A DNA stretch of 64,000 bases from Massospora cicadina. Lineage: Eukaryota > Entomophthoromycota > Entomophthoromycetes > Entomophthorales > Entomophthoraceae. The notes under the pieces were generated by a model that saw nothing but the letters and a program-made list of their open reading frames with translations, did no database searches and was not told the origin of the DNA. The stretch lies in NCBI GenBank assembly GCA_022478985.1, contig JAKSZP010005279.1, positions 62,001 to 126,000 on the forward strand, in the 5' to 3' direction. Within the stretch, counting starts at the first letter, position 1; every line of letters starts with the position of its first letter. A program made the position numbers and the translations under genes. Below, one piece after another: positions 32,507-45,565 of the stretch.

Positions 32507-34105
32507 CCATTATTTGGAAGGAGAGGAAGAGGAGTGGTCAGAAACTCATCTTCTTATAAATTCAACTTGGTCTTGTCAAATGTGGATTTATAATTTTTCC
32601 CTACTAAAGAATTTGAAGTGATTAATACTAAAAAGTGTTTTATGATCTGACACTAGCTGTCACATTCTCATAGAACAGTGAGGAGTTTACAATTCTCAAC
32701 ATATATGCCCCAACAACTCAACTGACCATATTGATTTTATAGTAAGAGTCACAAAACTTGATCTACTAGATAATACACTATTGTAGGTGACTTCAACTGT
32801 GTGTAAATGCTGTAACTGATTGTAGGTTAATAAAATCTCAATAACTAAGGTCATATAGTTTCTTTAGCTTTTAAATTTGACCAAAGGCTTATATGATCCT
32901 ATCCTCACTAACTTTTCTAGTATAATGCATATGACACACCTGCACATACAGAAGAGTACATGGATATCAATGCTTCTTAAGGAATACATTCTACTACCAT
33001 TACATTTAGAGCCCAGAGATTCCCAGGTTCAATTATATCCTGGCGAAGAATTCATACCATCATTTAGCAACAGCAACCCTGAGCTTAATTCACACCCACA
33101 GACCCAACTCCACTGTAATAGGGTAAGCATTGATAAACAACCCATCGAGGAGTTCTACAATGACAATCTAATAAATATTAATACTCCATATGGTGTTCCC
33201 GTTTTATGAAGACCCTTTTGTTACTTGTGGTGCTAAAACAACACATCACAGCCACTGAAAATTGGCTTTCCAACTACTGGCACTATGCATCTGCAGTGGA
33301 AGCTTTCCGCCTCCAACACAATCTCACTCATATGGAAAGGATTTACCTTACAGGATATACTCATAGAATAGACTCATAAATGTGGTGCAACAACTATTAT
33401 ATTTAAGATCTAAACATTGCGCACCAAAACCATTTTGTATACTGGATGGAACCACACAGATGACCAAAGAGGAAAAATCAAAAAATACTTTTACTCCGTT
33501 ATACTTCTTGGAAAATGTGCTTTTTGTACCCAAGTACTTACTAGCATTGATTTAATTGTAATACATTAAAGAAGTATCTAAGACAGTTCAACAATAATAT
33601 ACCACACTGTATCAATCAGATGACTGCGATTCAGAGTATACAAAAATACTTTAGATGGACTTATAGTACATTCTACTCATAACCTAACCAGTATAGTCAA
33701 TAATGTCTCTAATGTAAAACTATGGGATGTTGTACACAGGGCACCCCATAGAAAACCCCTGGCCCAGATGTCATTCCTTAAAAAGTCTTCCTGGCTCACT
33801 TCAATTTAATAGCGCATCTACTCAAAGAACTCATCATAAAATGCCTTCTAGAATTTTTCCTGTTACCTAGTGAGTCATATGCTACTGTTATAAACTTTTT
33901 CAAAAAAAGATAATCCAACTGACCTGGGTAAATGGCCCTAATATCACTTACCAGCGCGGGTCTAAGATGATAACTAAGATACTACTAAAGTGACTGGGTA
34001 AGGTCGTTCAGACAACCAAACCAAGTAATCAATTTGTACTTATTGAGCTTCGCCATAGTAGCTGTGAAGCATCAACCTTGGAAACGCTATACATCTATTT
34101 ATTTT
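32507..34105 (+). pseudogene. LINE L2 ORF2: endonuclease and first RT part
   Basis: The sequence at 32507 continues the L2 endonuclease interrupted at 13494. GDFN is intact at 32786-32797, the right distance from the left half. RT motifs follow: a TPGPD core near 33.75 kb, LPSESYAT near 33.87 kb, and SNQFVLIE near 34.03 kb (L1: SNQLGFIP). Stops are frequent, and the reading breaks off near 34.1 kb at an unrecognised insertion. Confidence 0.83.
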
Positions 34106-35040
34106 AGGAAAATTCATCCTATATCTATTAAAAAATTAATAATTGCTTTTAAAGAAAATTAATGCTGAACTTTTTTAATATTAATTTACCTATCTTCAAA
34201 CGTTTAATAACGCCATAATTCACAGTTAAACAAATTTGTGATGAATAGCCTAATTTTTTCTCTACTGGCCGATAAGATAAGGAAGAGCGCCCAAACCAAC
34301 TTATTATCATCTTGATATCAAGCCTGAGGTCATATTCCACGTGTAACTCATCTATCCACCTCATTTATGACATCATGCCGCCTATTATGCCTTGTATAAT
34401 CTATTCTACCTTTCTATCTGTTGGCTTCCCTATGGCAGATAATGGAAACCACTTAACTGTGTTACTATTATCTCAGTCCAGCTCTCAAAGATAAAAACTT
34501 ATCTACACCAACCCTAAACCTAAACTGACCTTTGCCTCTTACATTCCCAAATCTATTTCTACCTTCATATGTGGTATACGCCTATCTCTCACCATCTATA
34601 ATATCCCCTTACTTATTTTATTTTTATTTTTTATTCTATTATGGTACTATTTTAAGTATCATTTATTTTCTTAAAAAGTTACGCTTGTCTTAATAACTCA
34701 AACGTTACTACTTTTGCCTAAAACCATCTAGATATTGCCTGAACTTAAAAAGATATTTTCCTGCATATTTAGCAGAGAATGCCTTAACAATGTCAATTCT
34801 GTCAAGAGATTGACTAGCACTGACTAAAAATTATGCCTGTTTATGTGAGAAGAAATTGCCTCAACAAAGCCGTTCCCGTTAAAAATTGCCTTAAAAGAAG
34901 TACCCCTAAGAGATTCCTCTGGTGCTACCTACAACTAGTAATTGTGTAGTTTTTAAGTACCTTACCTTCAAAACTACAAATCCCAAAAGTACTTGTCCCC
35001 AACTGCAGCATATGAGACATCATTTATACTGTTTTCACCA
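34106..35040. other. About 0.93-kb insertion within L2 RT, unrecognised
   Basis: L2 RT stops matching L1 at about 34.1 kb and resumes at about 35.04 kb, while L1 has nothing between the same two points. tattt occurs at both edges and could be a 5-bp duplication, but the ends are not TG...CA and I see no inverted terminal repeats. A 71-codon minus frame (34149-34364) matches nothing I know. Confidence 0.55.
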
Positions 35041-36954
35041 TATTTCAGTCTAAATCAGATGGTGCACTATTATATATTAGACCATTTAAACATCAAAATT
35101 ATGTAAAGGAAAGTACAAAGAAACACTAGTGCTTACCACCTTCCATCTTAGCTAATAACTGGGATATGCTTTCAACTGAGTAAGCAAAAAGGCTATCCAT
35201 GAACCAGGATTTGTTACAGACCCCTCTCCCAAAATGCGCTATAACAGTGTGACCCCTATAATACTATGTTGTGAAAAAGAGAAAAACTCAGTTTTGTGCA
35301 CTATAGATTATAGCCTGATATGCACTACCTTTAGGGATAAAAGCCTCTCTAAAAATATCATTTTAGATGACTGCGCGGTAGGTCTTTCCAACCACATGAC
35401 GCTTGCTCCTTAAAAACTATTGAGCCATTATGAACAAGTAATTATCGCCAAATAATAAATACAAATTCTTTATTTTATTACTTAGCAAGCACCACAAGCA
35501 GTGACCTTATGGAACTTACCCAACTTTTAACCAATAGATCAAAGCATCCCATTCATAGTTTACCTCACTTTCAACCTGTTTGCAACTTAGGTGTATAGCT
35601 GGATTCTGTAGTATAAACGTCTAAGGTTATAAAGGATTAAACTTTCACTAATATCTCAAGCTGAAAAGCCAGCCTTCATGGACAATCAACAAAGCTGGTT
35701 GTTAAGGTTGTATCAGACAACACATTGATACTATCATAACTTTGGTACACCAATCATGTCATCCAAAATTACACCTTATTTTATAAATCACTAAGGCTAT
35801 ATTAAAATCATGATTTTGGGATGGCAACGGGCACCCATCAGGATAGAAATATTTTTGTATAATATACCTTAGGAGGCAGGGACTGTTTGACTACTAACAA
35901 CCCACCCATATTCTAAGCAAATGGAATTTTCAGGTGACTAATCTTAACCCACAATCCAAATATGGGTCCATAGCAGCAAGAGGCAACTTTGCAAGATAAT
36001 TGATCCTGGCTAATCCTAAAGCATCTGTTACTTTGTTTAGATACCTAGCCTGTCACCCAAATGCATCATGCCACATATCAACCATCAACCAAAAAAGGCA
36101 TGCTGCTTAATATCAAGTATTCCAACTGGAGCTTTCAAAAGATTTACCCTCAACCACTTAAGCACAGGATAAACCAAGATACCTCCAACTTTTTGATAAG
36201 AAACCTGAAATATAGAACACTTTCCCAAAAACACTGTCACTTTAGCGAATATTGACCTATTTAATTCTCTAGATTTTACTTACTCCCCACAAGATTACTA
36301 AAAGATGTGGGTTGATGCTATCCATTCATACTTCAACCAAAAACCCAATCTCACATCAAATACCTTACATGGACATATTGTACTTGGAATAAGTTTAATG
36401 CCAATGAAAACTTTTTCCAGTGTGCAGCGAGCATAGTTACTAGTCCATTAGATAGAAGATGTTCACATCCAAAGTAGTTTGGAATGAGTGTAACATTTAT
36501 TACAAATACGCGAGACTATCATGTCTTACCCTGCTCACAATTCATTTGACATGTGGATGATTTCACAAATCTCAGAAACAATTAGAGCACTGATAGCCAC
36601 AGCTTTGTGATTAATCCACACTGTATTACTGGAAGCTATCAACAAAGAGTCACCAACCAAAGCATAAAACTACCTCAAATTTGGTGTCATATCACTTGTA
36701 ACTTCCAGTATTGGTTCGTTGGGACCATTACTCTTAAAGGCGCCGCAGGATTAATCATGGTGTTCTACCTGTTTCCTTGAACTTGACGTGTAATCCAACA
36801 CCTGAGTTATCCAGACGTCATCTTAAGACTCTTAATTCTTGCCACCATGTCCACCACCCCCTACCCCTAACTACAGGGATGGTGTTGGTCAAAATCTGAT
36901 CTGGGGAGTTAGGGCTCCTTTAATGTGTGTAAAATTTCTTTTATTTTCTTTATG
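35041..36954 (+). pseudogene. LINE L2 ORF2: second RT part, C-terminus and 3' UTR
   Basis: SKSDGALLYI near 35.05 kb lines up with SKATGALVFL of L1, and the catalytic pair is retained in ILDDC (Asp codons 35366-35371). The thumb and C-terminal parts run to about 36.8 kb in broken frames; 36061-36255 is the longest. The 3' UTR begins near 36.85 kb (a C-rich stretch like that of L1) and is cut by H2 at 36954. Confidence 0.78.
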
Positions 36955-38880
36955 ATTTACTCGAGGTAAGCTGACTAGGGGATGGACATTATCAAAGCTA
37001 TTAAGAATATAACGTAAATGAATTAAATCTAACTGAAACGCCAAAAATGAGTGGATGGAAGACCTACACTAAATGAAAACAACCAACCAAGTGGGACAGC
37101 TAAAAACTGCTTATCTGACCATGGAGGAAAGTGAAGAGGGATTGAGGGCTCATCCTCAGCAGTGGCTTCCTCATCCCTGATTAGGGTATGGGCTATGGTG
37201 GAGAGCAAAGGCATCGGGGAATAAAAGGAATGTGGTTCAATATCACTGAGGATCTGTGTTTTGTGAAAAATAATGTCTAAAAATGTGGCGGTGATGTAAT
37301 TGGCTAAAGCTTTTTAAGCTTTGATGCGGGAATTGGGGAGTTTGATAAGTATGACGAATTGGTGCGTGTAGTCTTGGCTTTAGGATTCTGCACGACCACT
37401 GCCTCATTCAGGATAGCGTCTTAAGCATCTTTGTGCAATTGATTTATTATAATCTTGCTTTGTTGAGTGAGGGCGGAGGGATAACAGATGGGGAAATACC
37501 ACTTGAGAGCATAGTCACTTATTTGGCGACAGCTTTGCAGAAGGGATGAAAATCCGGTGTGGCAGCTGCTTCAACATCAACCTGGTGGTCACCATAGAGT
37601 GGTTTGGCATTTGGCTGTGGGGCACATAAACAATGGGGGTACTTGGCGTCCCACTCTATATTTATGAACCGTCTCAATTTGATGGGAGGGTTCTTCAAAG
37701 ACTTTCCTGATATATTAATTTCAGCCAATAAGCCCCAAAATATTTGGCTGAACTGAATTGGTGAATTGGCATATGGCTGAGGATTGTTTGTTTTGATGGA
37801 AGCATGGGAAAACCGTTGTCCAGACCTGTTCATGATTATGAGGCTTCTTTAGCACTGAGCGGGAGTGGGACCTGATTGGTTGTTGCAGACTTGTTTGCAA
37901 CGTCAAGCTTTGTGGGAGGGGTGTATGATAGTACCCTACATCACAATAAGTGTGGGGTTGGCAGTGAATTTTTTAGCTGATGACGACGCAGAGTCAGCAG
38001 AAGCATTCAGGGATGGGCATATGTATTTTGTGTGGTCCAACTTGAAAAAGGATGGATAGATAGTTCATATGCCCTCAATGCAGGCCCAGAGTGGATGGTT
38101 GAGGAAGAGGGGACGATGACATGAGGAGGAATCAACAAATCAATTTTATTAAGATCAGGCTGTCAGGCAAACGCCCAAGGCCCAGCAAGGTGTGTGGTCC
38201 CATATGGGACCACAAATCGGAGGATGAGGTTAGAGCCATAGGCCGTAAAACATTTCATCACTTCCTGATGAAGCTTTACAGGGGGAGCTGAGTGGCAAAC
38301 CAAATAACTGAACAAATTTAGTGTCCGCTGAGAGCCAGAAACAAGTGGTAGTAATAGGGGTGGCATGAGAAACCAAGAGCAAAGTTTTTGCCATGGTGGT
38401 GTCAGCTTCACAAGAAAAACTGAGGCCAAAATACCCCATATTGGGGTGGAAGTCAATAAAGCTGGCAGGTTGCATCACTATCTGAGCTATTTCAACTTTA
38501 TGTTAATCATTATATTTAAATAGCTTCCCATAGTCAACCCAAAGGACAATGTGCATATTGCTCCAGGGGAGCACCAGAGAGAAGTGGGACACCATCTGGG
38601 TATGGGAGAGGTAGGCGTAGAACTTGAATGGATTGAACTGACTAAAGGTTTTGGTTGGACTGGATGAGCCAGTATGAGCACATTTTCCTACCAGACAAAA
38701 GATGCTGAGGGGTAGTTTCGCCATTGCCCCACACTAGAGCAGCTGATGGAGAAATTAAGGACACCAGGTAGGGTCTGCAGTTGGAGATTGAAGTTTTATT
38801 TATTTTACTTTTATTTAATTTGCTAAAAATGTACCACCAAGTAGAAAAAATTTCAAATTTCAAATTTCATTTCTTTTCTT
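36955..38880 (-). mobile_element. H2: ORF1-only LINE copy (1.93 kb) in the 3' UTR of L2
   Basis: Imperfect 19-bp repeats rich in T (36936-36954 and 38881-38899, two mismatches) bracket the insert, and the L2 3' end resumes right of it. On the minus strand the insert encodes an ORF1-like protein and ends with the L1-type terminal sequence (gtcagcttacctcg, 36959-36972). No endonuclease or RT is present. It is the same type of element as H1. Confidence 0.78.
37519..38724 (-). pseudogene. ORF1 remnant in H2
   Basis: Frames at 38163-38478 include FTAYGSNLILRFVVPYG, parallel to LAIYGADLILQFVVQWD of H1. 38487-38724 is the N-terminal part, and 37519-37833 a C-terminal part after the place where the knuckle should be. 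I could not find an intact CCHC. At least four frames are involved. Confidence 0.68.
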
Positions 38881-38899
38881 TCCTTTTATTTTCTTTTTG

Positions 38900-38940
38900 G
38901 TAGAGTTGGTTCCATGTTTCTCTTAACTTGTCAAAAAAAT
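38900..38940 (+). other. 3' terminal sequence of LINE L2
   Basis: Right of H2 the plus strand matches the last 40 bases of L1 (ggtaatgtctgtcccctgg... type) at about two positions in three, and ends in a run of A at 38934-38939. This shows that H2 lies within L2. Confidence 0.6.
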
Positions 38941-41900
38941 GATATTATTTTATATTTTTCTCTTAAAATGCTTTTTATTTAGTTTTCTAGTGAAGGTAAG
39001 TATTGTGCTCTTTAAAAAGAATAGTAATAACATTAATAAAGAGTCACGTAATTATTTAATACAGTACAATATATAGACTCATAAATTTATATTTCCTCTA
39101 TAGAATTCAGATATAAAATATCATTTTCTATGATTAGAACTCTCTTGATTTATCCTTATTTGCTTATATAAAAAGTAGGAGTTTTTTCTATATCAATAAT
39201 AAAATACTAGGTAAAGTGTGGTCCATAACTTGATAAAATATAGACCATAAATACCATTAGTCCATAGCTTATATTATTTTAAAAATATGCAAAAAACTAG
39301 AAATACTGGTACTTTTAAGTTAAGACTATAAATATGCGATACACACTAGTATTGTTGTCATTCCAGCATCATAAAGACGGTTGTGTGTACCAATTCATGA
39401 ACATAGTACATATAATCTTAAATATGATAAGTAATCTTTTAGTTTGATCCATATAATTTTAATAAATTCCCTTGTACGCTATCTATTGACATAGAGAAGT
39501 AAGATTTAATGGAAATTAATGTACTCCCTATGGATCAACCCCTTCATCTGGATCACGGCAAGTATCATAATGAGACCAAGAAGGGTCCTAGTCCTCAAGT
39601 CAGTCTCTTGTTACATAAGTTGACCTTGTCCATGTGTTGAATAGCATTAGTAATTACATTTCTCTTAAGGATCTTACCTTACTTCTCGCCCTTTTTGTCT
39701 CTTCTCTTTTGGAGAAGAGAGATTTTTTAATGAGATAATACAGTCTAGGGACACCATCTGGGTTTAGCAGGCTGATTGACTTATGACCATACTTCCTGAT
39801 TAAGAGTTTCACTCAGGCCAAAGCATATACTAATTAGAGCAGATTTTTAAAAATATACAAATTACCAAATCATAATTTGTTGCCTTAAATTTCCAAGACT
39901 TACTTTAAAAAATACTTCATTTTATTTACATACCATAAAAGTTCCATCTAAAAACTTTTAATATGAATATCTCCTAAGATACCAGGCTTTTTGGATATTA
40001 TAAGATCTCAAATTCAATGGATCTAACTCACACTTAGATCATCCTACCACTGAACAGTTCCTGGTTATTTCACTATCTTATATCATGATTTTTTATAAAT
40101 TTAATTAATCAAGACCTATCTTCTAAAATTTTAGTAGCTGGGGTCTGCATATTAAATAATCATTTACTTAACATGCTTTAGAGTGTCATTACCAAGTACC
40201 TAATTTTGCAATATCAATATCTAAAAGATTGCAGCCCCATATAGGGCTTACTATAGGTTCATTATATTACCAATAAACTTTTTAATTAACCTTATTTTTT
40301 ACTAACAATCCTTTATCTGTCGTTGTCTGCAGAAATTTCCACAGATTGACCATGTTTGCTATTCTGAGAAGCACATGGGCAATGAGAGCCATTCTATCAA
40401 ATATGCCTACCCCTATCTTTGACTGGGTGCTTTGATCTACTGACCTGTCAACATACTGGTATAGTAACAATATCACTCAGCTCTTCAATATGATATTACA
40501 GTTTAAGCTAATATCAATACTATACACTCTTCTGATACAACTAAAGTCATACATTCATGGATCTTTTAGATGTTGTTGACCTCCAAGCCTCTCCTGTCCT
40601 TGAGGGTTGCTCTTGAAGGGCATATAGTTGCCCAATTACAGCCATCTGGCCTGTTGTTTTTGGGTTTTTGGTAAATTTTAAACTAGTGTTTCCTCACAAA
40701 GATCTTAGTAACTCCCTTTTTAAATAATTTGAGTGAATGTGCTTTGCCTTTTTGGGCTATCCACTGGTTTCAAACTCACCCATACTGAAAGATTAGTCTC
40801 CTCTCTATCTGATGCTCAGACAATTTAATATTTTACAAAATGTCATTTCTGAATATGATAGAAAACTTTGTAAAAATATCATTCCCATGAGCTATGCTTG
40901 TCAGGATAGTGCCTCAATGACATAAGGCAAAATAGTATACAGAAAGTCGCTTTCTTTTAAAGTTTTGAAAGGGTTAATCTATAAATTCAGATAGTGATGC
41001 ACCCTAGTTTATAGTAATCAGTGTAATTGCATAAAGATGGTTACAGAGAGTTCAGTAATTCCATGAGCTAATTTACCACTTGATTTTAGTCTACTAAATT
41101 ATTAAATGATATGTAGGTTTTTGAGAAGCCCTGGCTCTATATCTAATAAGCGGTCCTTGATAATTAAAAATTGATCATTACATAGTGCTAAAATTGATCA
41201 CATAATGCCAATGAAGGTTCTTAATCATTTGAGAAATAATCAGATATAAAAATCATTCAAATTTTCTACTGAAGCTTATTTCATTGTGTACGTTTTGATA
41301 GTGAGATACAGTTGATGTTAAATTATAAAAAAATTTCGTTCAGAACCTTTTACAAGCTCTTGGCAAAAAATACATATGTTGCAACTCCAGTTATAGAATT
41401 TATTATAACTAATTTAATTGTTAATTTTTTGTTATCAGCCAGAGTAAGATTAGTATCAAATATACAATAGATTCATCAACAGGAGTCAAACTTTAATGAC
41501 TGACAATTTTGACAGAAATCAGCTTCTAATAGTAGTAATGCGCCACCCTTGAATTAATTGCGCTCTCATATGTCTTCATAAGATATGCTCAAAGTTTTGA
41601 ATGCCTTTTTATATTCATTATTACAACTTTTTTAGATATTGGTCTTTCAAGCCAGATTTAATTTTGCTTTCCATGAATTTTAACTCATTTTGCATGCTTC
41701 TCAGATTAGATAACTTTGAAATGAATCAAAATCTGAAGGCGCTGTCCTCACAACTCATGTACTTTAAAATAAGCTTTTAGTAAAAGATAAAGTTAATGTA
41801 ATGCTAATATATCTTCTTATGTCATCAAGTAGCATTAAAATAATTACGTCTTAGCAGTTATGACTGGAGCATAGGAGATAATCCATCTTGGTCATCTGTA

Positions 41901-44900
41901 ATAGATAGCTTGATGGTATCATATCATATCTTTAGTTTAAAAACTAACAATGGATTTCTTTAATAAAAGCCTACAGTGCATCTTTATTGTAGTTTTTCTC
42001 CTGCATAAGTTATCATATATAAAACACTGCATACTGCACTAGTGAATAATGACCCAATTGGCCTAGTGATAATTTTACTTATAAAAATTATACTTCAATA
42101 TTTCTTAACACTTGGTTTGTATTAAAATAACAAAATGTCAAAGAACATTTGATTGTACTTTATGCTGAATGAGGTCTTCATTTAATACTATTAGTATTGC
42201 TCCCATATTTTTTGGTTTTAAAAAATGGGCACTTTGTTATTGGCATGAAAAAAACTACTTGATTCTCTGTATAAACTTACAAGTGATTGCTCATGCATTG
42301 TTCTATTTTCTAAATAACTTCTTCAAAAAAGATTATATCTAGAAAGCTTATAAAGATTTTAATAAAGATGGTCAATTATAATTTAGAGAGATTCAGATGA
42401 GGTTGGGAATTTTAAGTTTGGAAAAGCTTCAATAAAAACTATGAAATGCTAATTTGGATTGTGCAGACACATACTAGATCATCACATTATTATGTAAGTT
42501 TCTATTAACAGCAAAACTTAGTGTTTTTTCAATTTTACAAAAGTTTAACAGAAATAGTAGCTTAGTAGCTTTGTTTCTATCAATGTCTGCAAGTAGATCT
42601 TCTTATATAAGCTAAATGATGTCATAGGCTTTCTGCTTTTTTGATTTATCAATGAGGCTAATCCCAAATCTAACCTTCAGTAAAGTACTGATATGCTTAA
42701 TACTTCGCAAAAATTGTTTAATTAAATAGGTCCAAAGAAAAACCACTTAGAACCTGGAAAATAGAGCTCTGATTTTAAGTTAGGTGAAATATCTTGTTAT
42801 AGGACAAAAGACTTAAAATAAAGTTAAGAATATAAACTATTCTTCTATAAAAATTGGTCTTATTATTTCAGTATCAACAAAAAATTAAGGGAAGCAAATT
42901 TGAGAATTTAATAGGGCTTTAATGTTTTTACTTTAAATCACCTTCAATTTTAAGGTATCCTGAAGCATCACATGATAGGATCTGTGGAGGTCAAAGTAGC
43001 TACTAGTCAGGTGTTAACCAAGCTATTTATCACAAAAATGGTTAGATTGTATAAACAAACATGTAATTTAATCAGATCTATCTCTCTTGTAATGGTTGGG
43101 CTTACCCAAACCCTGTTTGCTACTTTGTGAAACACCCAGATTAGAGAGTCACCTCAAATTAAACAGCAAAATAAGCAAGTGTCAATTTAGATCTAAGAAA
43201 ATCCTGAATGAGTTGCAGGTCTTCTCCAACTAAGTCATAAACCAAAGGCAAGATACAGTGCAGCAGGCTCTAACTGACCTATAAACACCTTTGTGGACTT
43301 AAGGAAAGTGCTCTTATTGACAATACACTCTAACTGGCATCTCACTTGAAGTCTAACCAACAGTTTGAGGTGCAGGGACACTAGATGCCCTAACTGGCCT
43401 CTGTTGCCTTGTGTTTAGCGGGAAAATCAGCACTATTTTCTATTATATAGCGGATCAAAGTGTAAAGGGGTTCTAAAGATATGACAACAACCTTGTAGTA
43501 TAAACTCTATATAAAAATACAAATTGAAATATAAATATTAGGTAAAAATGAAAAAGTTTATTGGAGTTAAGGCAGTTGTTAAATAGAGGATTCCAACTTG
43601 TAATTAATGGAATAGCAGCCTCAACTCGATAAAGACTTTAAAGAGGATAAATAATTAATATGACAAATTAGGCGTATAAGCCCATCTGATTTGGCACTAA
43701 CTTGGAGGCTCAGTTAAAAGTTAATAAAATCAAATTTATAAAAAATTTTTGGACGTAGGAACATAATGAAACCACCAATTAAAAGTTTTACTACTATATC
43801 GCCTTATATAAAAATCATGGATGAACTATTGTTTTGTCAATTTTTCTCATAAATAGAAAGCCTTAGGAACTCCTTAATCTTGGACAATATTCCACAACAA
43901 TTGTCTGGTAGGTGACCTTTTGGCATTGAGATATAAGGAGAGTATCATTTGTAAGTCTAGGGCTCCCAGAAATCACAACGTTTCCCATGAAGGTCTCCTA
44001 TTGGACGCAAGAGGCCTCAGCTGCTAGCAGTCTAAATAGCAAATCTCAACCTTCATATTTACCATCAGAAGCTAACTAAAACAATGGTGAGATGGTGATT
44101 TTCTTGGAACAATGGTCATTATCCCATCTTTTTAGGCTAGCAGGATCCACAAACTACCAAGAACTTTATAAAGTTAGATTAATCTAATGGTTAGGTAAAC
44201 TCAGCCATTATACCTCACAAGAGTATCCTGTCAGATTACCTCTATCATTGTTTATCCACTAAGCTCAAAGTTCTCATTTTAAAGGATGATGCCTTTTATT
44301 ATCTTCAAACTGCTAAATTACTGTTTTCAGTCTATGCTTATAATATAGGTAATTTTGATAGTTTTAAGGGGCTTAAATGGTATGCACTAAAGTAAAATTG
44401 TCTGGAAATAGTATAGGGATGGTAGTCTCCTCAATGTTCTTTTCAGTAGGGCAAGTATCTAGATATCTGAAATTACCCCTTTAATAATATTAGTTGATAA
44501 GTACGTGTGCAAATTTATCTTCATAATCTTTTTGTAATGATCTCCTATGATGGAGAGTTGATTGAATACTCATATACACGGACGTATGTGAAGAAATATG
44601 GGGCTTCAAATATAGTGTTTAACTCACCACATGCGCAATGCAGTTATGAAAGTATAATACTAGTTTTGATTTAAAAGTGAAAAGGTTGTCTGGTCAATTT
44701 AGCAGTTTATCTTTCTTGTGACAGTCTTTCCACTGTTTGTCATGGCTTCTGAATGAAGCCTATTTATTTTGGATCAAGCTTTTTAGTTTTATGAGATCCT
44801 TGTTACTAACACCGGTGACATTTTTAGAGAGGCTGGGACACCATATTCACGTCTTAGATTGTTTCAGATAAAGAAAATCTAGAGAATGCAATGAAAACTA

Positions 44901-45565
44901 ATTCTGTATACCATTAAAGCACTCTAAGGGTACTGATTCAGTTAACGAAATGGAGGAGGCCATATTGAGGAAAATTGTACCAATTTTCATCTGTATGTTC
45001 AACATTTCCATACGTTAATGCTTTTGTAGGGCGCTTAGTATAGCTGCTGTGTACTCATGGTAGCATCTAGAAACACCGCAACTTTTTAATTTAAAATTTC
45101 TCCAATTAGTGCATAGTATCTTGGATGAAGACATGAGTATAGCAAAAAATGATAGCTCGCCATGGAAAGGAATCTTTTGTATAATTATAAAAACACTAAA
45201 AATGAGCCTAATTATAATTTAGCTGCTTTAATGAGATCAGTCAAAAACTATTATAGTTTGCACCATCTGGAATATATCAGCATGGCCACGGTCCTTGTAT
45301 AACCAGCAGCTGCATTAAATTTAAAGTTGGCATTGGCGACTATTAGTACCCTTTTATACCTCAGAGCATGCAAAATAATTTGATATTAATCAATAAAGCC
45401 AGAATTTAGCCCAATGTTGAATATGATAGCCAAATGTTTGAAATCCAGCCCAAAAATAAATTACTTCATTTAAATACCCTCATCCAATCTGAGTGTTACC
45501 AAACTAGGTGAATAGTTATTTTTAAAGTGAATGGGATGCAAAATCTAGATATCTTAAGAATGTGA
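38941..45565. other. AT-rich stretch without recognisable genes
   Basis: No frame over about 65 codons and no protein motif that I recognise on either strand. A minus frame at 40282-40476 and scattered short matches do not hold up. CpG is rare. It is probably very old repeats or intergenic DNA. There are three loose repeats of a ctaactg motif near 43.27-43.40 kb, too short to name. Confidence 0.6.

Larger units (their letters stand above)
12300..38940 (+). mobile_element. L2: old LINE (L1/Tx1-like), split by element F and by H2
   Basis: LINE coding remnants on the plus strand run up to 13494 (ORF1 tail and start of the endonuclease) and resume at 32507 with the rest of the endonuclease, RT and 3' UTR. 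The two halves join at the target duplication ccatt of element F. Order and content match LINE L1 piece by piece. The 3' end is at about 38900-38940, beyond the nested H2. The 5' edge is uncertain, about 12.25-12.45 kb. It is far more decayed than L1. An extra 0.93 kb (34.1-35.04 kb) inside RT has no counterpart in L1. Confidence 0.85.

Noticed and set aside
34149..34364. Minus frame of 71 codons as a gene in the L2 insertion
   Set aside because: No recognised motif and no supporting context.
40282..40476. Minus frame of 64 codons as a retroelement remnant
   Set aside because: Initial resemblance to an integrase did not extend to any catalytic motif.
43265..43405. Short tandem repeat around ctaactg
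   Set aside because: Three loose copies with irregular spacing; within chance for this composition.
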